Shown one piece after another: positions 25,382-35,700 of a DNA stretch of 64,000 nt; the first letter of the stretch is position 1, and each line of letters starts with the position of its first letter. Location of the stretch: positions 44,267 to 108,266 of the forward strand of contig CAKPYQ010000002.1 of the NCBI GenBank assembly GCA_934203105.1, read 5' to 3'. Position numbers and translations under genes: made by a program. Source of the stretch: an uncultured Alphaproteobacteria bacterium. Its GTDB lineage: Bacteria; Pseudomonadota; Alphaproteobacteria; CAAHEQ01; UBA3637. The notes under the pieces were generated by a model that was not told the origin of the DNA, did no database searches, and saw only the letters and a list, made by a program, of their open reading frames with translations.

Positions 25382-25447
25382 TTTATTTTCCATTTCTGTT
25401 TTGATTATCAATAAATAAGCACATCATAAAAGAATTATGATTAAAAA

Positions 25448-26473
25448 TCAAGCACTCTTATTCATTTTTTGCAAAATTTTTTGAACCGGTTTGCTGATCA
25501 GATAAACACGAATTTTATCAATCAACACGGCCGCCACAAAGACAACAAAGGCGCAGAAAAATGTATTTGCCAACAAATGCGGGCTTTGAATATAATCTTG
25601 TCTGTGGAAAACGTCGTCCCATAAAAAGCCAAAAACATACGGATTTTCGCGAATTAAATAAACCGGCAGCATTGACGCCGCAACCCAATTTATCCAAGGA
25701 TAATAAGGTATATTTAATTGCTCAAAGACTTTAAAAATACAAAACGCAATTCCTAAAATCAGTATGGAGTTTGACTCATGACTGATAAAATAAGTCTCTA
25801 AATAAACAGGTTGAGCATCATAAAGCCAATTAAAGCCCCATGCCATGCAAAAACCTGACATAATCCATATCAACAATTTCTTTATCGGACAATTAAACGG
25901 GTGAATGCGTATATAGGCCCCAATTAAATACATCACTATAAACCAAATTAAATCGTTAAAATACAGTATATTAAAGTTTAAAAGCGTTGGAATAATGCTC
26001 CATAACACAACACAAACAGCAATACATAACTGCAATTCTTTTAAAGTTGCATTTTTGATAAAAATATTGATAAACGGTGCAAAAATAAACAGCGCAAAAT
26101 AAGCAGTTAAAAACCAATATGTACGTTTATATATCGGTTGAAAAGCAATCCCAAAGGGGTAATTGTCAATTTTACCAATTAAATACAAAACCAAAGGGAT
26201 TGTTACGGAATAAAATAAAATTGTAAAATACAGACGCCCCAATTTTTGCCAAGAAAAAGATTTATTGACCATAAAATAACCGGTAATAAAAACAAATATA
26301 TTAACCCCAATTTTTCCAAAAACATTTAATGATTGGATCAATAATGTATTTATGGAAAACGGCACGCTGTTTAAATCAAACCCCGCGTGAATATTGCAAT
26401 GATAGAATACAATCATAAACATCGCAAAAATGCGTAATAATTCAAAGTTTGTTTGTCTTTTGATTTTATCCAT
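25448..26473 (-). CDS. Acyltransferase-3 (OafA/WecH type) membrane protein
   Basis: 341 residues with about ten membrane helices. The N-terminal RQTNFELLRIFAMFMIVFYHCNIHAG is the typical acyltransferase-3 start, with the catalytic-type His in FYHC. These enzymes O-acetylate surface polysaccharides or other envelope molecules; the acceptor here is unknown. Seventeen nt downstream of the AMP-ligase fusion gene on the same strand. Confidence 0.9.
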   Translation of the reverse strand: MDKIKRQTNFELLRIFAMFMIVFYHCNIHAGFDLNSVPFSINTLLIQSLNVFGKIGVNIFVFITGYFMVNKSFSWQKLGRLYFTILFYSVTIPLVLYLIGKIDNYPFGIAFQPIYKRTYWFLTAYFALFIFAPFINIFIKNATLKELQLCIAVCVVLWSIIPTLLNFNILYFNDLIWFIVMYLIGAYIRIHPFNCPIKKLLIWIMSGFCMAWGFNWLYDAQPVYLETYFISHESNSILILGIAFCIFKVFEQLNIPYYPWINWVAASMLPVYLIRENPYVFGFLWDDVFHRQDYIQSPHLLANTFFCAFVVFVAAVLIDKIRVYLISKPVQKILQKMNKSA

Positions 26474-26490
26474 ACCGACCTCGTCTTTGG

Positions 26491-28659
26491 TTATTGCATA
26501 TCAGCAAATTCTTCGGCAATTTGTTTTTTTAATGTGATAAAATCACGCTTGCCGCTGCCAAGCACAGGCAATTCGGGTTTATAAACAACCTCTCGCGGAA
26601 TATAAAGCTCGGTAAAACCTTGTTGCTTGATAAATGGGAACAGATAATCTTTTTTGATGTCTTTGCTGGTGACAACCAAAATGATTTGCTCGCCTTTTGT
26701 ATCGTGCGGAACGGATACTGCCGTACATTCAAAATCTTTGTTCGGATAAGCTCTTTTTACCAAACTTTCCAAAGACGGCAAAGAAACCATTTCCCCGCCA
26801 ATCTTGGCAAAACGTTTTAAACGCCCTTTTAAGTACGCAAAGCCCATATCATCGAACGCAACGATATCCCCCGTATCATACCACCCACCGGCGGGAGGTA
26901 TAACCACACCCGGATTGTCCGCCGACATTGCACCCAACATAATGTTCGGCCCTTTGACACACAAAGACCCGCCGTCGGTAATGCCTTCAATCGGCTTTAA
27001 TTTATACTGAATTGCCGGCAACAACTTTCCGATTGAATTAAAGTTGCAAAAAATGCGATTATTCGCAGTTAAAAAAGGCGAACATTCCGTCGAACCGTAA
27101 CCTTCGAACAGTCGAATTCCGAACTTTTCCATCCACAAATGCCGCGTTTCGGGCTGTACAGGCTCTGCCCCGCCCAAAACAAAGCGCAACGTGTGGAAAT
27201 CAAACGGGTGCGCCACGCGACCATAAGCGCGTAAAAAGCTGTCCGTTCCGAACATCATTGTCGCACCAGTATCATAAACCATTTCCGGAATATTGCGGTA
27301 ATGCAACGGACTTGGATAAATGAATACTCGTCCCCCGCAAAGCAGCGGATAAAAAGTCCCAATCACCAACCCAAACGAATGAAACATAGGCAATATGTTA
27401 AAGACTAAATCTTGTCGGTTGATATCAATCGCCGAAGATACTTGCCGAATGTTTGCCACCAAGTTTTGATGAGACAATACAATTGCTTTGGGGCTGCCTT
27501 CCGAACCGGAAGTAAACAAAATCAAAGCACGTTTATTGCCACTGTGCGGAAAAGGAATGTATTTTCGCTTATACAAAAAACCGGCGCGCAAAGCGTCTTT
27601 TGTTCCAAGCTTTGATTCGATATCTTCAATATTAAGCACTAAAATGCCCTGCACTTTAATGGCTTCCACAATAGCCTGCAAATTATTTTGCTTTACAAAG
27701 TTTTTGCTGGTCAACACGACTTTTGTTTTGGTCGTGTATAATGTTGACAACACGTTTGCCATACCCGACGTATGGTTAATCATCGCCGGCACGCGTTCAT
27801 AAGCCATCAATCCCAACAAAACACACAAAGTTTGTACGCTGTTGCCCAATAAAACGCCAATCGTTTCTTGATGCGCAACGAACTGATTTAACGGTTTAGC
27901 ATACTTATACGCCCGTACAATCAAGTCTTTATAAGAATAAGTAACCCGTTCGATATCTTCGGCAACCTGAGGTCGAGCGCCCAAAAAACCTTCATGAGCA
28001 TTGTTTTTCGCCGCCCGCATAAATTCGGCAAAAAAGGAAGCCGTCGGCCGAAACGTAGCTTTAAAAGATACGTTTTGCATTAACTGGTAAATCTCATTAC
28101 TGATGTAATTGCGGTTCTTTTTGCCCTGCGGTGATATTTTAAAGGGAATCGGCTTTTGGATTGTTATTGTCGTTCGTGGGCAAAGCCGGCGCACTTTTTT
28201 ATTGCGCATTCGAGAACAATATCCATATTGAGCACCCTCTATCCAAATCGGCACAAACGGCACATTGGCACGATCGGCCAAAACACCCGATGCTTCATAT
28301 ATTTTCATCAAGTTACCCGTTTCCGTAATTTTTCGCTCCGGAAAAATAACACATGATTGCCCGTGTTCTAATCTGGCAACCATATCTTTGACGTCCGTTG
28401 TATCTAACGGATTAAAAGGTATTACATCAGCATAACGCATTAACCATTTGATTTTACGTTCTTTTAACGTCAACTTGTTGATAGCAAAACAAGGTCGGCC
28501 GGGTAAAAAAGCATATAAAAACAAAATGTCCAAACTGGATACATGGTTTGAAATATAGACAACTGTTTTCGGATAGCGTCGCGGATTTTTCAACCACACG
28601 ACACTGACCTTAAATGTTTTAAAAAAGGCTCGAAGTAAAAAGCGTATAAAATTTTCCAT
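26491..28659 (-). CDS. PlsC acyltransferase fused to AMP-forming acyl ligase (Aas-like)
   Basis: About 722 residues from the ATG at 28659; the frame extends ten codons further up into the preceding gene. N-terminal PlsC domain with NHVSSLD (HX4D motif) and FPERKITETG, then an AMP-binding domain with LFTSGSEGSPKAIVLSH, GYGSTECSP and YDTGDIV. This resembles Aas, which reacylates lysophospholipids using acyl-ACP that it makes itself. It lacks the MFS (LplT) part present in the paralogue at 32800-36171. Five nt downstream of the TerB-like gene. Confidence 0.9.
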   Translation of the reverse strand: MENFIRFLLRAFFKTFKVSVVWLKNPRRYPKTVVYISNHVSSLDILFLYAFLPGRPCFAINKLTLKERKIKWLMRYADVIPFNPLDTTDVKDMVARLEHGQSCVIFPERKITETGNLMKIYEASGVLADRANVPFVPIWIEGAQYGYCSRMRNKKVRRLCPRTTITIQKPIPFKISPQGKKNRNYISNEIYQLMQNVSFKATFRPTASFFAEFMRAAKNNAHEGFLGARPQVAEDIERVTYSYKDLIVRAYKYAKPLNQFVAHQETIGVLLGNSVQTLCVLLGLMAYERVPAMINHTSGMANVLSTLYTTKTKVVLTSKNFVKQNNLQAIVEAIKVQGILVLNIEDIESKLGTKDALRAGFLYKRKYIPFPHSGNKRALILFTSGSEGSPKAIVLSHQNLVANIRQVSSAIDINRQDLVFNILPMFHSFGLVIGTFYPLLCGGRVFIYPSPLHYRNIPEMVYDTGATMMFGTDSFLRAYGRVAHPFDFHTLRFVLGGAEPVQPETRHLWMEKFGIRLFEGYGSTECSPFLTANNRIFCNFNSIGKLLPAIQYKLKPIEGITDGGSLCVKGPNIMLGAMSADNPGVVIPPAGGWYDTGDIVAFDDMGFAYLKGRLKRFAKIGGEMVSLPSLESLVKRAYPNKDFECTAVSVPHDTKGEQIILVVTSKDIKKDYLFPFIKQQGFTELYIPREVVYKPELPVLGSGKRDFITLKKQIAEEFADMQ

Positions 28660-28663
28660 TTTT

Positions 28664-29551
28664 TCAACTTGTTTTAAAATTAAGATCAAATCCTTCTTCT
28701 TGTAAAATGCGCAAGAAATCTGCTAAAAACAGCTTTTCTTTTTCATCGGTCCTGCCGTCCGCAACGATCAATTCCAACAACTTTTCCAAAAACATTTTAA
28801 CAACCCAACCTTCTTTACCCAAAATGCGCTCCAAAGCAAAATAAAAGCTTTGTGCATCCGGATAATTCATCTGCAAATAACGCATTAAATGAGCATCGTC
28901 AAACGTCAAATCCGGACAACGTTTATGAACGTATTCAACGACTTTTTGCAATTCCCTTGGGTCACGATCACCGTCCATTGCAGACACAAACAACAGCGCC
29001 GTAATTTCGTGACGAGTGCGGTCAATCGCCGTTTTCAACTCGCCGTCCTTTAAGGTTGAATTAAAAGTATACGTTGGCGTGGCAGAGACGGCCGGCTTTG
29101 GTTGCCGGATTGTGTTTTGCTCTGATTTTTCGCCGATATCGACGCCCAAAACATCGGCAAAGAAAGCCAAAGGTTGTGCATAGAGCGTTTTAGTCTTTTC
29201 ATCCACGATTTGCAAAATGTTTTGCATTTTGATAATACGCGGCGCGTTAATGTCCAAACAAAAAGCGTCAATAAACATTTCTTTTCCGCTTTTAAAAATT
29301 CGCCGGATAATAACGGATCTGTTTTTCACTTCCCCCGATAAAGAGGTATATTTCATTAAAACCTTTGCAGAAATGCCGCCGGCAATTAAATTTTTACTTT
29401 GAATGTTTTTCTGAGCCTGTTCAAAAACGGCTTGTTTTTCGGGTGTTTCCGCATTTCCGTCAATTTGCGCATTCCATTCACGACGGAAAGCGTCTACATC
29501 GGTGCCCGTAAAGCGGACAACCGCATCCATTAAATTGTTGCTGGTGGCCAT
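28664..29551 (-). CDS. TerB-like domain protein, unknown
   Basis: About 295 residues from the ATG at 29551, chosen for its AGGAGA ribosome site; seven more in-frame codons lie upstream. The middle (about 65-150) is a beta-rich segment resembling a WYL-type module (GEVKNRSVIIRRIF..MFIDAFCLDINAPRIIKMQNI). The C-terminal 90 residues resemble a TerB fold (MDGDRDPRELQKVVEYVHKR; IVADGRTDEKEKLFLADFLRI), with two acidic D-G-x-x-x-x-E helical repeats. No signal peptide. It occupies the place where a vWA (BatA-like) gene usually follows DUF4381. Confidence 0.65.
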   Translation of the reverse strand: MATSNNLMDAVVRFTGTDVDAFRREWNAQIDGNAETPEKQAVFEQAQKNIQSKNLIAGGISAKVLMKYTSLSGEVKNRSVIIRRIFKSGKEMFIDAFCLDINAPRIIKMQNILQIVDEKTKTLYAQPLAFFADVLGVDIGEKSEQNTIRQPKPAVSATPTYTFNSTLKDGELKTAIDRTRHEITALLFVSAMDGDRDPRELQKVVEYVHKRCPDLTFDDAHLMRYLQMNYPDAQSFYFALERILGKEGWVVKMFLEKLLELIVADGRTDEKEKLFLADFLRILQEEGFDLNFKTS

Positions 29552-29555
29552 AATC

Positions 29556-30053
29556 TCATCTCCTGTTTTCATTTTTTTTCAATGCCTTTTTTATCCATTT
29601 TTCATAATCGTGCAAAATCTTTTGCCGTTCAGAATCGGTTATCACCTGACTTTCAGCATATATGTTTTTATGCAAAAGGTCTACATATTCTTTTGAAAAA
29701 ATCGCTTCTTTTAATAAAGAGTTCATAAAATCAACCCATTCGGCCTCATACAAAGCAGCTATTTTTTCTCGTCCAAAGCGGGCGATTGCAACTCTTTTGG
29801 CCAAGCGGTTTATTTCGGTTAATACTTGGCGATTGTCTTTAAGGCGGCGAATTTTTTTTAATTGATGTTCGACTTGGCGCGGCAATGAGTGCCCCCATGC
29901 AAAGACGGCAAAATATGCCCCAAAAATCACGACAAGCAATAAAATAATAACCAACCACCACCCGATCGCCAAAGGAAAAATATCCGGAGTTGCCGGAATA
30001 TGCAATCCCCTTAATCCCGATACATCAATGGGAGCCGTGCTTGTCATCAGCAT
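29556..30053 (-). CDS. DUF4381-family membrane protein
   Basis: 165 residues. Short N-terminal periplasmic part with LRGLHIPATPDIFPLAIGWW, a single membrane segment (about 32-52), and a cytoplasmic helical domain. DUF4381 proteins occur in MoxR-DUF58-vWA operons and are thought to assist envelope protein maturation or stress response. Overlaps the DUF58 gene by 7 nt. Confidence 0.85.
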   Translation of the reverse strand: MLMTSTAPIDVSGLRGLHIPATPDIFPLAIGWWLVIILLLVVIFGAYFAVFAWGHSLPRQVEHQLKKIRRLKDNRQVLTEINRLAKRVAIARFGREKIAALYEAEWVDFMNSLLKEAIFSKEYVDLLHKNIYAESQVITDSERQKILHDYEKWIKKALKKNENRR

Positions 30054-30979
30054 TTTCTCCTCCTGCGTTTTTGCAAAGCTTTTGCCACAACATCATAGTA
30101 ATCTTGCTCTGAACAAACCGGAATATAGCGGATATGATACGCATTTGTAAAATTTTGAATCAACATCAATCGCTTTTGGAAATAGTAAATATAAGCGTTA
30201 TGAATATCTTTTGAGCGCGTATCCAATGTCGAAACTGACTTGCCGTCCGATATCGCGTAAAGGTTCGGGCTGGGACATCTGCCTTCCAACACATCATAAA
30301 CGTTGATAAAAGTCACTTCGTTTGTTTTGGATAACGAGGCCAAAGTTTTAACGGTTTGCTCGTTAAAATCCGAAAAATCGCTTAAAACAAAAATAATATT
30401 GCCGTTGCGACAGGATCGACGTAATTTTAAAGCCGCCTGCGTCAGCGATATTTCATCTTCAAGTTGTTCAAAATGTTGCGTTTTTTTTGTGTTTTGGCTG
30501 ACCGCATAAAGGAATGACATAATTTGTTTGCGCAGTTTTGATGGGTGAAAAATTTGCATTTTGCTGTCGGTTAAAACCAACCCGCCGATTTTATCACCCT
30601 TGCCCGCAAAAAACCAACCCAACATCGCCATAATATGCGCTGCAATCACGGATTTAAAAGCTTGCTTTGTTCCGAATTTCATTCCAGAACGCAAATCAAT
30701 CAAAAACCAAACATGCCGATCCCGTTCTTCATGAAAGACCTTTGTAAAGACTTTGCCAAGCTTGGCCGTCAAACGCCAATCAACCAAACGAACATCATCG
30801 CCTTGCTGATATTCACGCACTTCGTCAAAGTCCATACCGCGACCTTTGAATATCGATTGAGCCTCACCCGCATTGTGTTTGGCGGATTTTTTTCCTTCCA
30901 CACTTTCCAACCGATAAGTTTGATACTTATCTTTGATCAGACTTTCCAAACTGGCAAAAATGGCGCTGTTTGCTTCCAT
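30047..30979 (-). CDS. DUF58-domain protein
   Basis: 310 residues, vWA-like fold. Typical DUF58 phrases: GRGMDFDEVREYQQGDDVRLVDWRLTAKLGKVFTKVFHEERDRHVWFLID. It lacks N-terminal membrane helices, so the short cytoplasmic form. Works with the MoxR ATPase encoded 12 nt upstream; substrates are unknown in most species. Confidence 0.92.
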   Translation of the reverse strand: MEANSAIFASLESLIKDKYQTYRLESVEGKKSAKHNAGEAQSIFKGRGMDFDEVREYQQGDDVRLVDWRLTAKLGKVFTKVFHEERDRHVWFLIDLRSGMKFGTKQAFKSVIAAHIMAMLGWFFAGKGDKIGGLVLTDSKMQIFHPSKLRKQIMSFLYAVSQNTKKTQHFEQLEDEISLTQAALKLRRSCRNGNIIFVLSDFSDFNEQTVKTLASLSKTNEVTFINVYDVLEGRCPSPNLYAISDGKSVSTLDTRSKDIHNAYIYYFQKRLMLIQNFTNAYHIRYIPVCSEQDYYDVVAKALQKRRRRKC

Positions 30980-30991
30980 TTACTTTTTCCT

Positions 30992-31960
30992 TTACGGCAA
31001 AGGGACTTTGTTTAATAATGTATCAATAAATGAATCCGGAGTAATGCCTTGCGCTTCCGCTTCATAAGTCAGCAAAATACGGTGACGCAATACATCGTGC
31101 AAAATCGCGTGAATGTCCACCGGCATCACATAATCGCGACCCGATAACCAGGCATGTGCTTTTGAACACATATCCAAAGCAATTGTTCCGCGCGGGCTGG
31201 CGCCAAACTCGATATAACTTGCCAAAGCCGGATCATAAGCCCCCGGATTACGCGTCGCAATAATAAATTGAACGATATATTCTTCCAATTCGTTTGACAA
31301 ATGAACGTTTAAAACTTCGCTTCGTGCTTCTTTAACTTGCTTTTGAGTTATCTTATTAAAAGGAGTTTTGGCTTCCTGTTTTGCTTCGCCACGCACGATT
31401 CGTAAAATGCGATGCTCTGCGGCCGCGTCAGGGTGCCCGATCTTAACATACATTAAAAAACGATCTAATTGTGCTTCAGGCAAGGGATAAGTCCCTTCAT
31501 TTTCAATCGGGTTTTGGGTGGCCATTACCAAAAACAGCTCTGGTAAAATATAGGTTGTCGCCCCGACCGTCACTTGACGTTCAGCCATAGCTTCCAACAA
31601 AGCGGATTGCACTTTTGCCGGCGCACGGTTAATTTCATCGGCCAAGATTAAATTGTGGAAAATAGGCCCTTTTTGGAAAACAAACGTGCCGTTTTCCGGT
31701 CTGTAAACATCGCTTCCGGTAATATCGGCCGGCAACAAATCCGGCGTAAATTGAATTCGGTGCGAATCGCATTCGATTGCATCGGCCATTTTTTTAATCG
31801 CTTTTGTTTTGGCCAAGCCCGGAGCGCCTTCCACCAACAAATGGCCGTCGGAAAGCAATGAAATCAACATCTTGTCAATTAATTGTTCCTGCCCAACGAT
31901 TTCATTGTTCATATATTGGCGCAAAGCTAAAAAAGCATTTTGTGTTTCTGACATATTCAA
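30992..31960 (-). CDS. moxR: MoxR-family AAA+ ATPase
   Basis: 322 residues. Walker A in the MoxR form GAPGLAKT, Walker B with LILADEINRAPAKVQSALLEAM, sensor region MATQNPIENEGTYPLPEAQLDRF and an arginine-containing SPRGTIAL segment. MoxR ATPases act as chaperones for metal insertion or complex assembly. First gene of the moxR-DUF58-DUF4381-TerB-like string, divergent from the propeller-like gene at 32027. Confidence 0.93.
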   Translation of the reverse strand: MNMSETQNAFLALRQYMNNEIVGQEQLIDKMLISLLSDGHLLVEGAPGLAKTKAIKKMADAIECDSHRIQFTPDLLPADITGSDVYRPENGTFVFQKGPIFHNLILADEINRAPAKVQSALLEAMAERQVTVGATTYILPELFLVMATQNPIENEGTYPLPEAQLDRFLMYVKIGHPDAAAEHRILRIVRGEAKQEAKTPFNKITQKQVKEARSEVLNVHLSNELEEYIVQFIIATRNPGAYDPALASYIEFGASPRGTIALDMCSKAHAWLSGRDYVMPVDIHAILHDVLRHRILLTYEAEAQGITPDSFIDTLLNKVPLP

Positions 31961-32026
31961 CTCCCTTTAAAAAAAACACTATACATTTTTTTAAAATAAT
32001 ATAGAATAAAATAAAAAGGAAATCAA

Positions 32027-32791
32027 ATGAATATTACAATTTTAACACCTTACAAGCTTTTTTTTATCACGCAAGCCGATGCTCTGTTTGCTTTGATGAA
32101 AGACGGGCGCGTGTTAAAAGTCAAACAAGTTCCTTATTTTTCAAACATTTCTTCGGACGGTAAAGTCTTAACCGGCATTTCTTTTGACGGAGAAAACACA
32201 CATATTTTATCGACTCCGTTCGGTTTTGATGTCGTCCCACAAAAAGAAACGGCGTCGTTATTTGGGTATTTTTACTATCCCACTTTAAGCCAAGACGGCA
32301 AAAAAATGGCGGTTGTAGAAGCCGATCTGTTAAAGCCAAGACCGGAAGGAGAGCTGCGCATATACAAACGTAAAATCAAAAAATGGTATCTTTTAAACAG
32401 CTTTGACGCCCGTATGAAGCCGCCCTTTATGTCGCAAAAAGATGATTCGCTTTTCTTTATCGACAACCAAAATAATTTGGTGCAATATAGCAACGAAACA
32501 TTCGATAAAATTGCCGAAAATGTTTCGTGTTTTTCGCTTTCGAAAGCGCAAAATAAAATTGTCTTTTTTAGCGATTCGAAAATATGTGTTTATTCGTTGC
32601 AACGACGACAAACGGAAATATCTTTTCCGGCAAAAGATGTAACCGCGCTTTGCTTCGACAACGCCACAAACGAAATTTTATTTGCAACTTCGACCGAAAA
32701 CAGATTTGCTATTTATTCACAAAATATCCAAACCAATAAAACAACTTTGCTGACCCAAGCCGACGAGCAAATCTGCTTTTTATCCACTTAA
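32027..32791 (+). CDS. Propeller-like repeat protein, unknown
   Basis: 254 residues, all-beta in character, with repeated S-x-DGK-type turns (ISSDGKVLTGISFDGENTHIL, PTLSQDGKKMAVVEADL, DSKICVYSLQRRQTEI) like TolB or WD40 blades. No signal peptide, so apparently cytoplasmic. AAAAAGGAAA ribosome site. Tail-to-tail with the large fusion gene. Function unknown. Confidence 0.7.
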   Translation: MNITILTPYKLFFITQADALFALMKDGRVLKVKQVPYFSNISSDGKVLTGISFDGENTHILSTPFGFDVVPQKETASLFGYFYYPTLSQDGKKMAVVEADLLKPRPEGELRIYKRKIKKWYLLNSFDARMKPPFMSQKDDSLFFIDNQNNLVQYSNETFDKIAENVSCFSLSKAQNKIVFFSDSKICVYSLQRRQTEISFPAKDVTALCFDNATNEILFATSTENRFAIYSQNIQTNKTTLLTQADEQICFLST

Positions 32792-32799
32792 AAGCGGCA

Positions 32800-35700
32800 C
32801 TATTTTAACATATCATCAATGATTTTATCGGCCGTGACATAATCAAATTTACCCGTGCCGAGCAAAGGCGGCTTTTTCATATAAACAACTTGTTTTGGCG
32901 TCCACAATTCGCTGATTCCGTTGGATTTAAAAAAGGCTCTGATATCCGAAATTTTGACGCCTTCAAGGTTGGTCAATAAAATCAACTGCTCACCTTTTCT
33001 GTCGTCCGGGCGCGTTAAAATGCCTTGCTTTGCATCGGGATACAGCTTTTCCAAAGTTTGCTCCACCGCCGACAAAGAAACCATTTCCCCGCCGATTTTG
33101 GCAAAACGTTTCGCCCTGCCCGTAATTGAAATATAGCCTTCCTCATCAATGCTGACAATATCGCCCGTGTCATACCACCCGTTTTGAACTGGTTGTAATA
33201 CTGCCGGCTTTTCGGGGCGCATATAACCTTGCATCACATTATCGCCGCAAACAAGCAATCGACCGGCTTCGTTAATGCCTTTTACCGCTTCCAACCGGTA
33301 TTGCATCGCGGGCAATAATCGGCCAACTGTCCCCTCTTTCAGATACATCGGCGTATTTAAAGCAATAACAGGACTGGTCTCTGTTGCGCCATAGCCTTCC
33401 AAAATACGAATACCGAACTTTTTCAACCATAATTGATTGGTTTTATCTTTTAACTTTTCACCGCCGACAATCGCATATTTTGTGTTGTAAAAATCATAAG
33501 GATTGGCGCGCCGACCGTATCCGTAAAAGAACGTATCCGTCCCGCAAATAATGGTGGCGTTGATATCATAAAACAACTCCGGTACAATGCGGTAATGCAG
33601 CGGAGACGGATAATAAAAAGTCTTAATCCCCGACAAAATCGTCACCACACCCCCGATTGTCAACCCGAACGAATGGAACATCGGCAAAGCGTTCATCACA
33701 ACGTCGGAAGCGTTAAAAGCCAAAACGCTGGCCAGCTGATAGCGATTCGCTTGAATATTTTTATGTGATAAAAAGACCGCTTTCGGCATACCTTCCGAAC
33801 CGGAAGTAAACAAAACAACGGCCGTTTTATCCGCGCTGTTTTTCGGTTGTTCTTTTTTGGAAAGCTTTTGAAGCCCCCTTAATTTAGTAATAAAGGATAT
33901 TTTTTTGGCAAAGTCTTCCAAATATACGACCTTTGCACCAGATGAAAGAATGGCTTGTTCTTGCGCCTGTAAATGTGCCAAGTCAATAAATTGGCGCGAT
34001 GTAATCACTGTATCCAATCGAACCGTTTTAACGCATGAAGCAATCTGTGCCGCGCCGTGCGAAAAGTTCATCATCACCGGCACTTTATCCACACTTTGCA
34101 ACGCGTAAAAACTGACAATATTCGCCAAAGTATTTGGCAACATTAAACCTATTTTTTCAGATAAAAAAGCTTTCTTATAGGCTTCGCCTAATACATAAGC
34201 TTTTAAAATTAAGTCTTTGTATTTTAATTTTTTTCGACTGGCGTCTTCTGCAATAACTTTGGAGAAGCCAAAGCGCTCGGCACTATCTGATAATGACAAA
34301 AATAAGTTTTGATTTATGTTGCTTGTCTTATAGATCATTGACGTCATTATATCGTAAAGCTGTCGCGATAAAATTTGTCGTCTTGCACGACCTTTAATAT
34401 CCTGATCAACCTGTAATTTTTCCGGCGCTAACACATGCAAGCGGATCTTCGGAAAGAAAAAAGTTTTTGTCTTTTTCCCCATATATGAAAACTTGGAAAT
34501 GACGGCGTTTTCAATGCGCAAAGGCAAAACGTCAGCGCCCGCTTTGTCCGCCAATACCGCAGCGCCGTCATATATTTTCATCAATCCGCCGGTCACCGTA
34601 ATGCGCCCTTCGGGGAAAATCATTATTTTTTTATTTTTTTGCGCTTGTTCAATCAAGCCGCGGATCGCCATCGGATTTGTCGGATCCATTGCAAATAAAT
34701 CAACCAACAAAGCAAACGGCTTTATAAACCATTTGTGCGCCCACTCTGTATTGATTGCAAAAGTCACTTTTTCGGGCAAAAAAGCCGCAACCAACAAAGC
34801 GTCTAATAATGACGTATGATTAGCGATAATAACGGTTTTTCGGCTTGTTTTTTTAAAGTTTTCCATACCAAAGACGCGGACACGAAACAACAACTTTAAA
34901 ACCGTTTGCATAATCGAACGCACCAACGCGTCCGGCAAAAGCAAACAAATATAAACAGAGACAAGGACGCTGACAATCCCGATAAATAAAAACAGTTGTG
35001 GAACACTTAACCCCAAAGCCAACAACACAATAGCTGCTAAAGAAATCCCCACCATTCCAAGCGCATTTAAAATGTTATTTGCGCCGATTATGGTGGCCAT
35101 ATATTTTTGGGGCGCTTTATATTGCATCAACGTATTTAAAGGCACAATGTAAAGCCCGCCAAAGAACGCCAACATAAAGAAAGAAACGGATATTGCCACT
35201 CCTTTTACATTCATCAAAAAAGTCATTAAGCCGACGTTTTCCCCCTGCGGCACATAATCGGCCGTCAACGCATATAAAACAAAAGAACAAACTGCCATAC
35301 CGATTGCGCTGATCGGGACAAAAGTTGTGTGAATAAAGCCATGCAAAATCTTTTCGCACGTCAAACTGCCAACCCCGACACCGATTGAAAATAAAACCAA
35401 AAAGAATGTTGCAATCAATTCACTTCCTTTGAAAGTTTGGGCTGTTAAAGGATAAACCTGCACCACCATCAAAGCGCCGATTGTCCAAAACCAAGTTGCT
35501 CCCAAAATGCAACGAAAAATCAATTCGTAACGCTTTGTCAATTTCAACGTTTCAATTGTTTGTTTAATTATGTTAAAGTTTAACTTTAAGCTTTGTCGGG
35601 GCGCCGGCGCATCGGGAATAAATCGACTTGCTCCATATCCGATGATGGCGCAAATGACTAAAACAGCAATACCGACACCGATGGGCAACAACGTCCCCAT

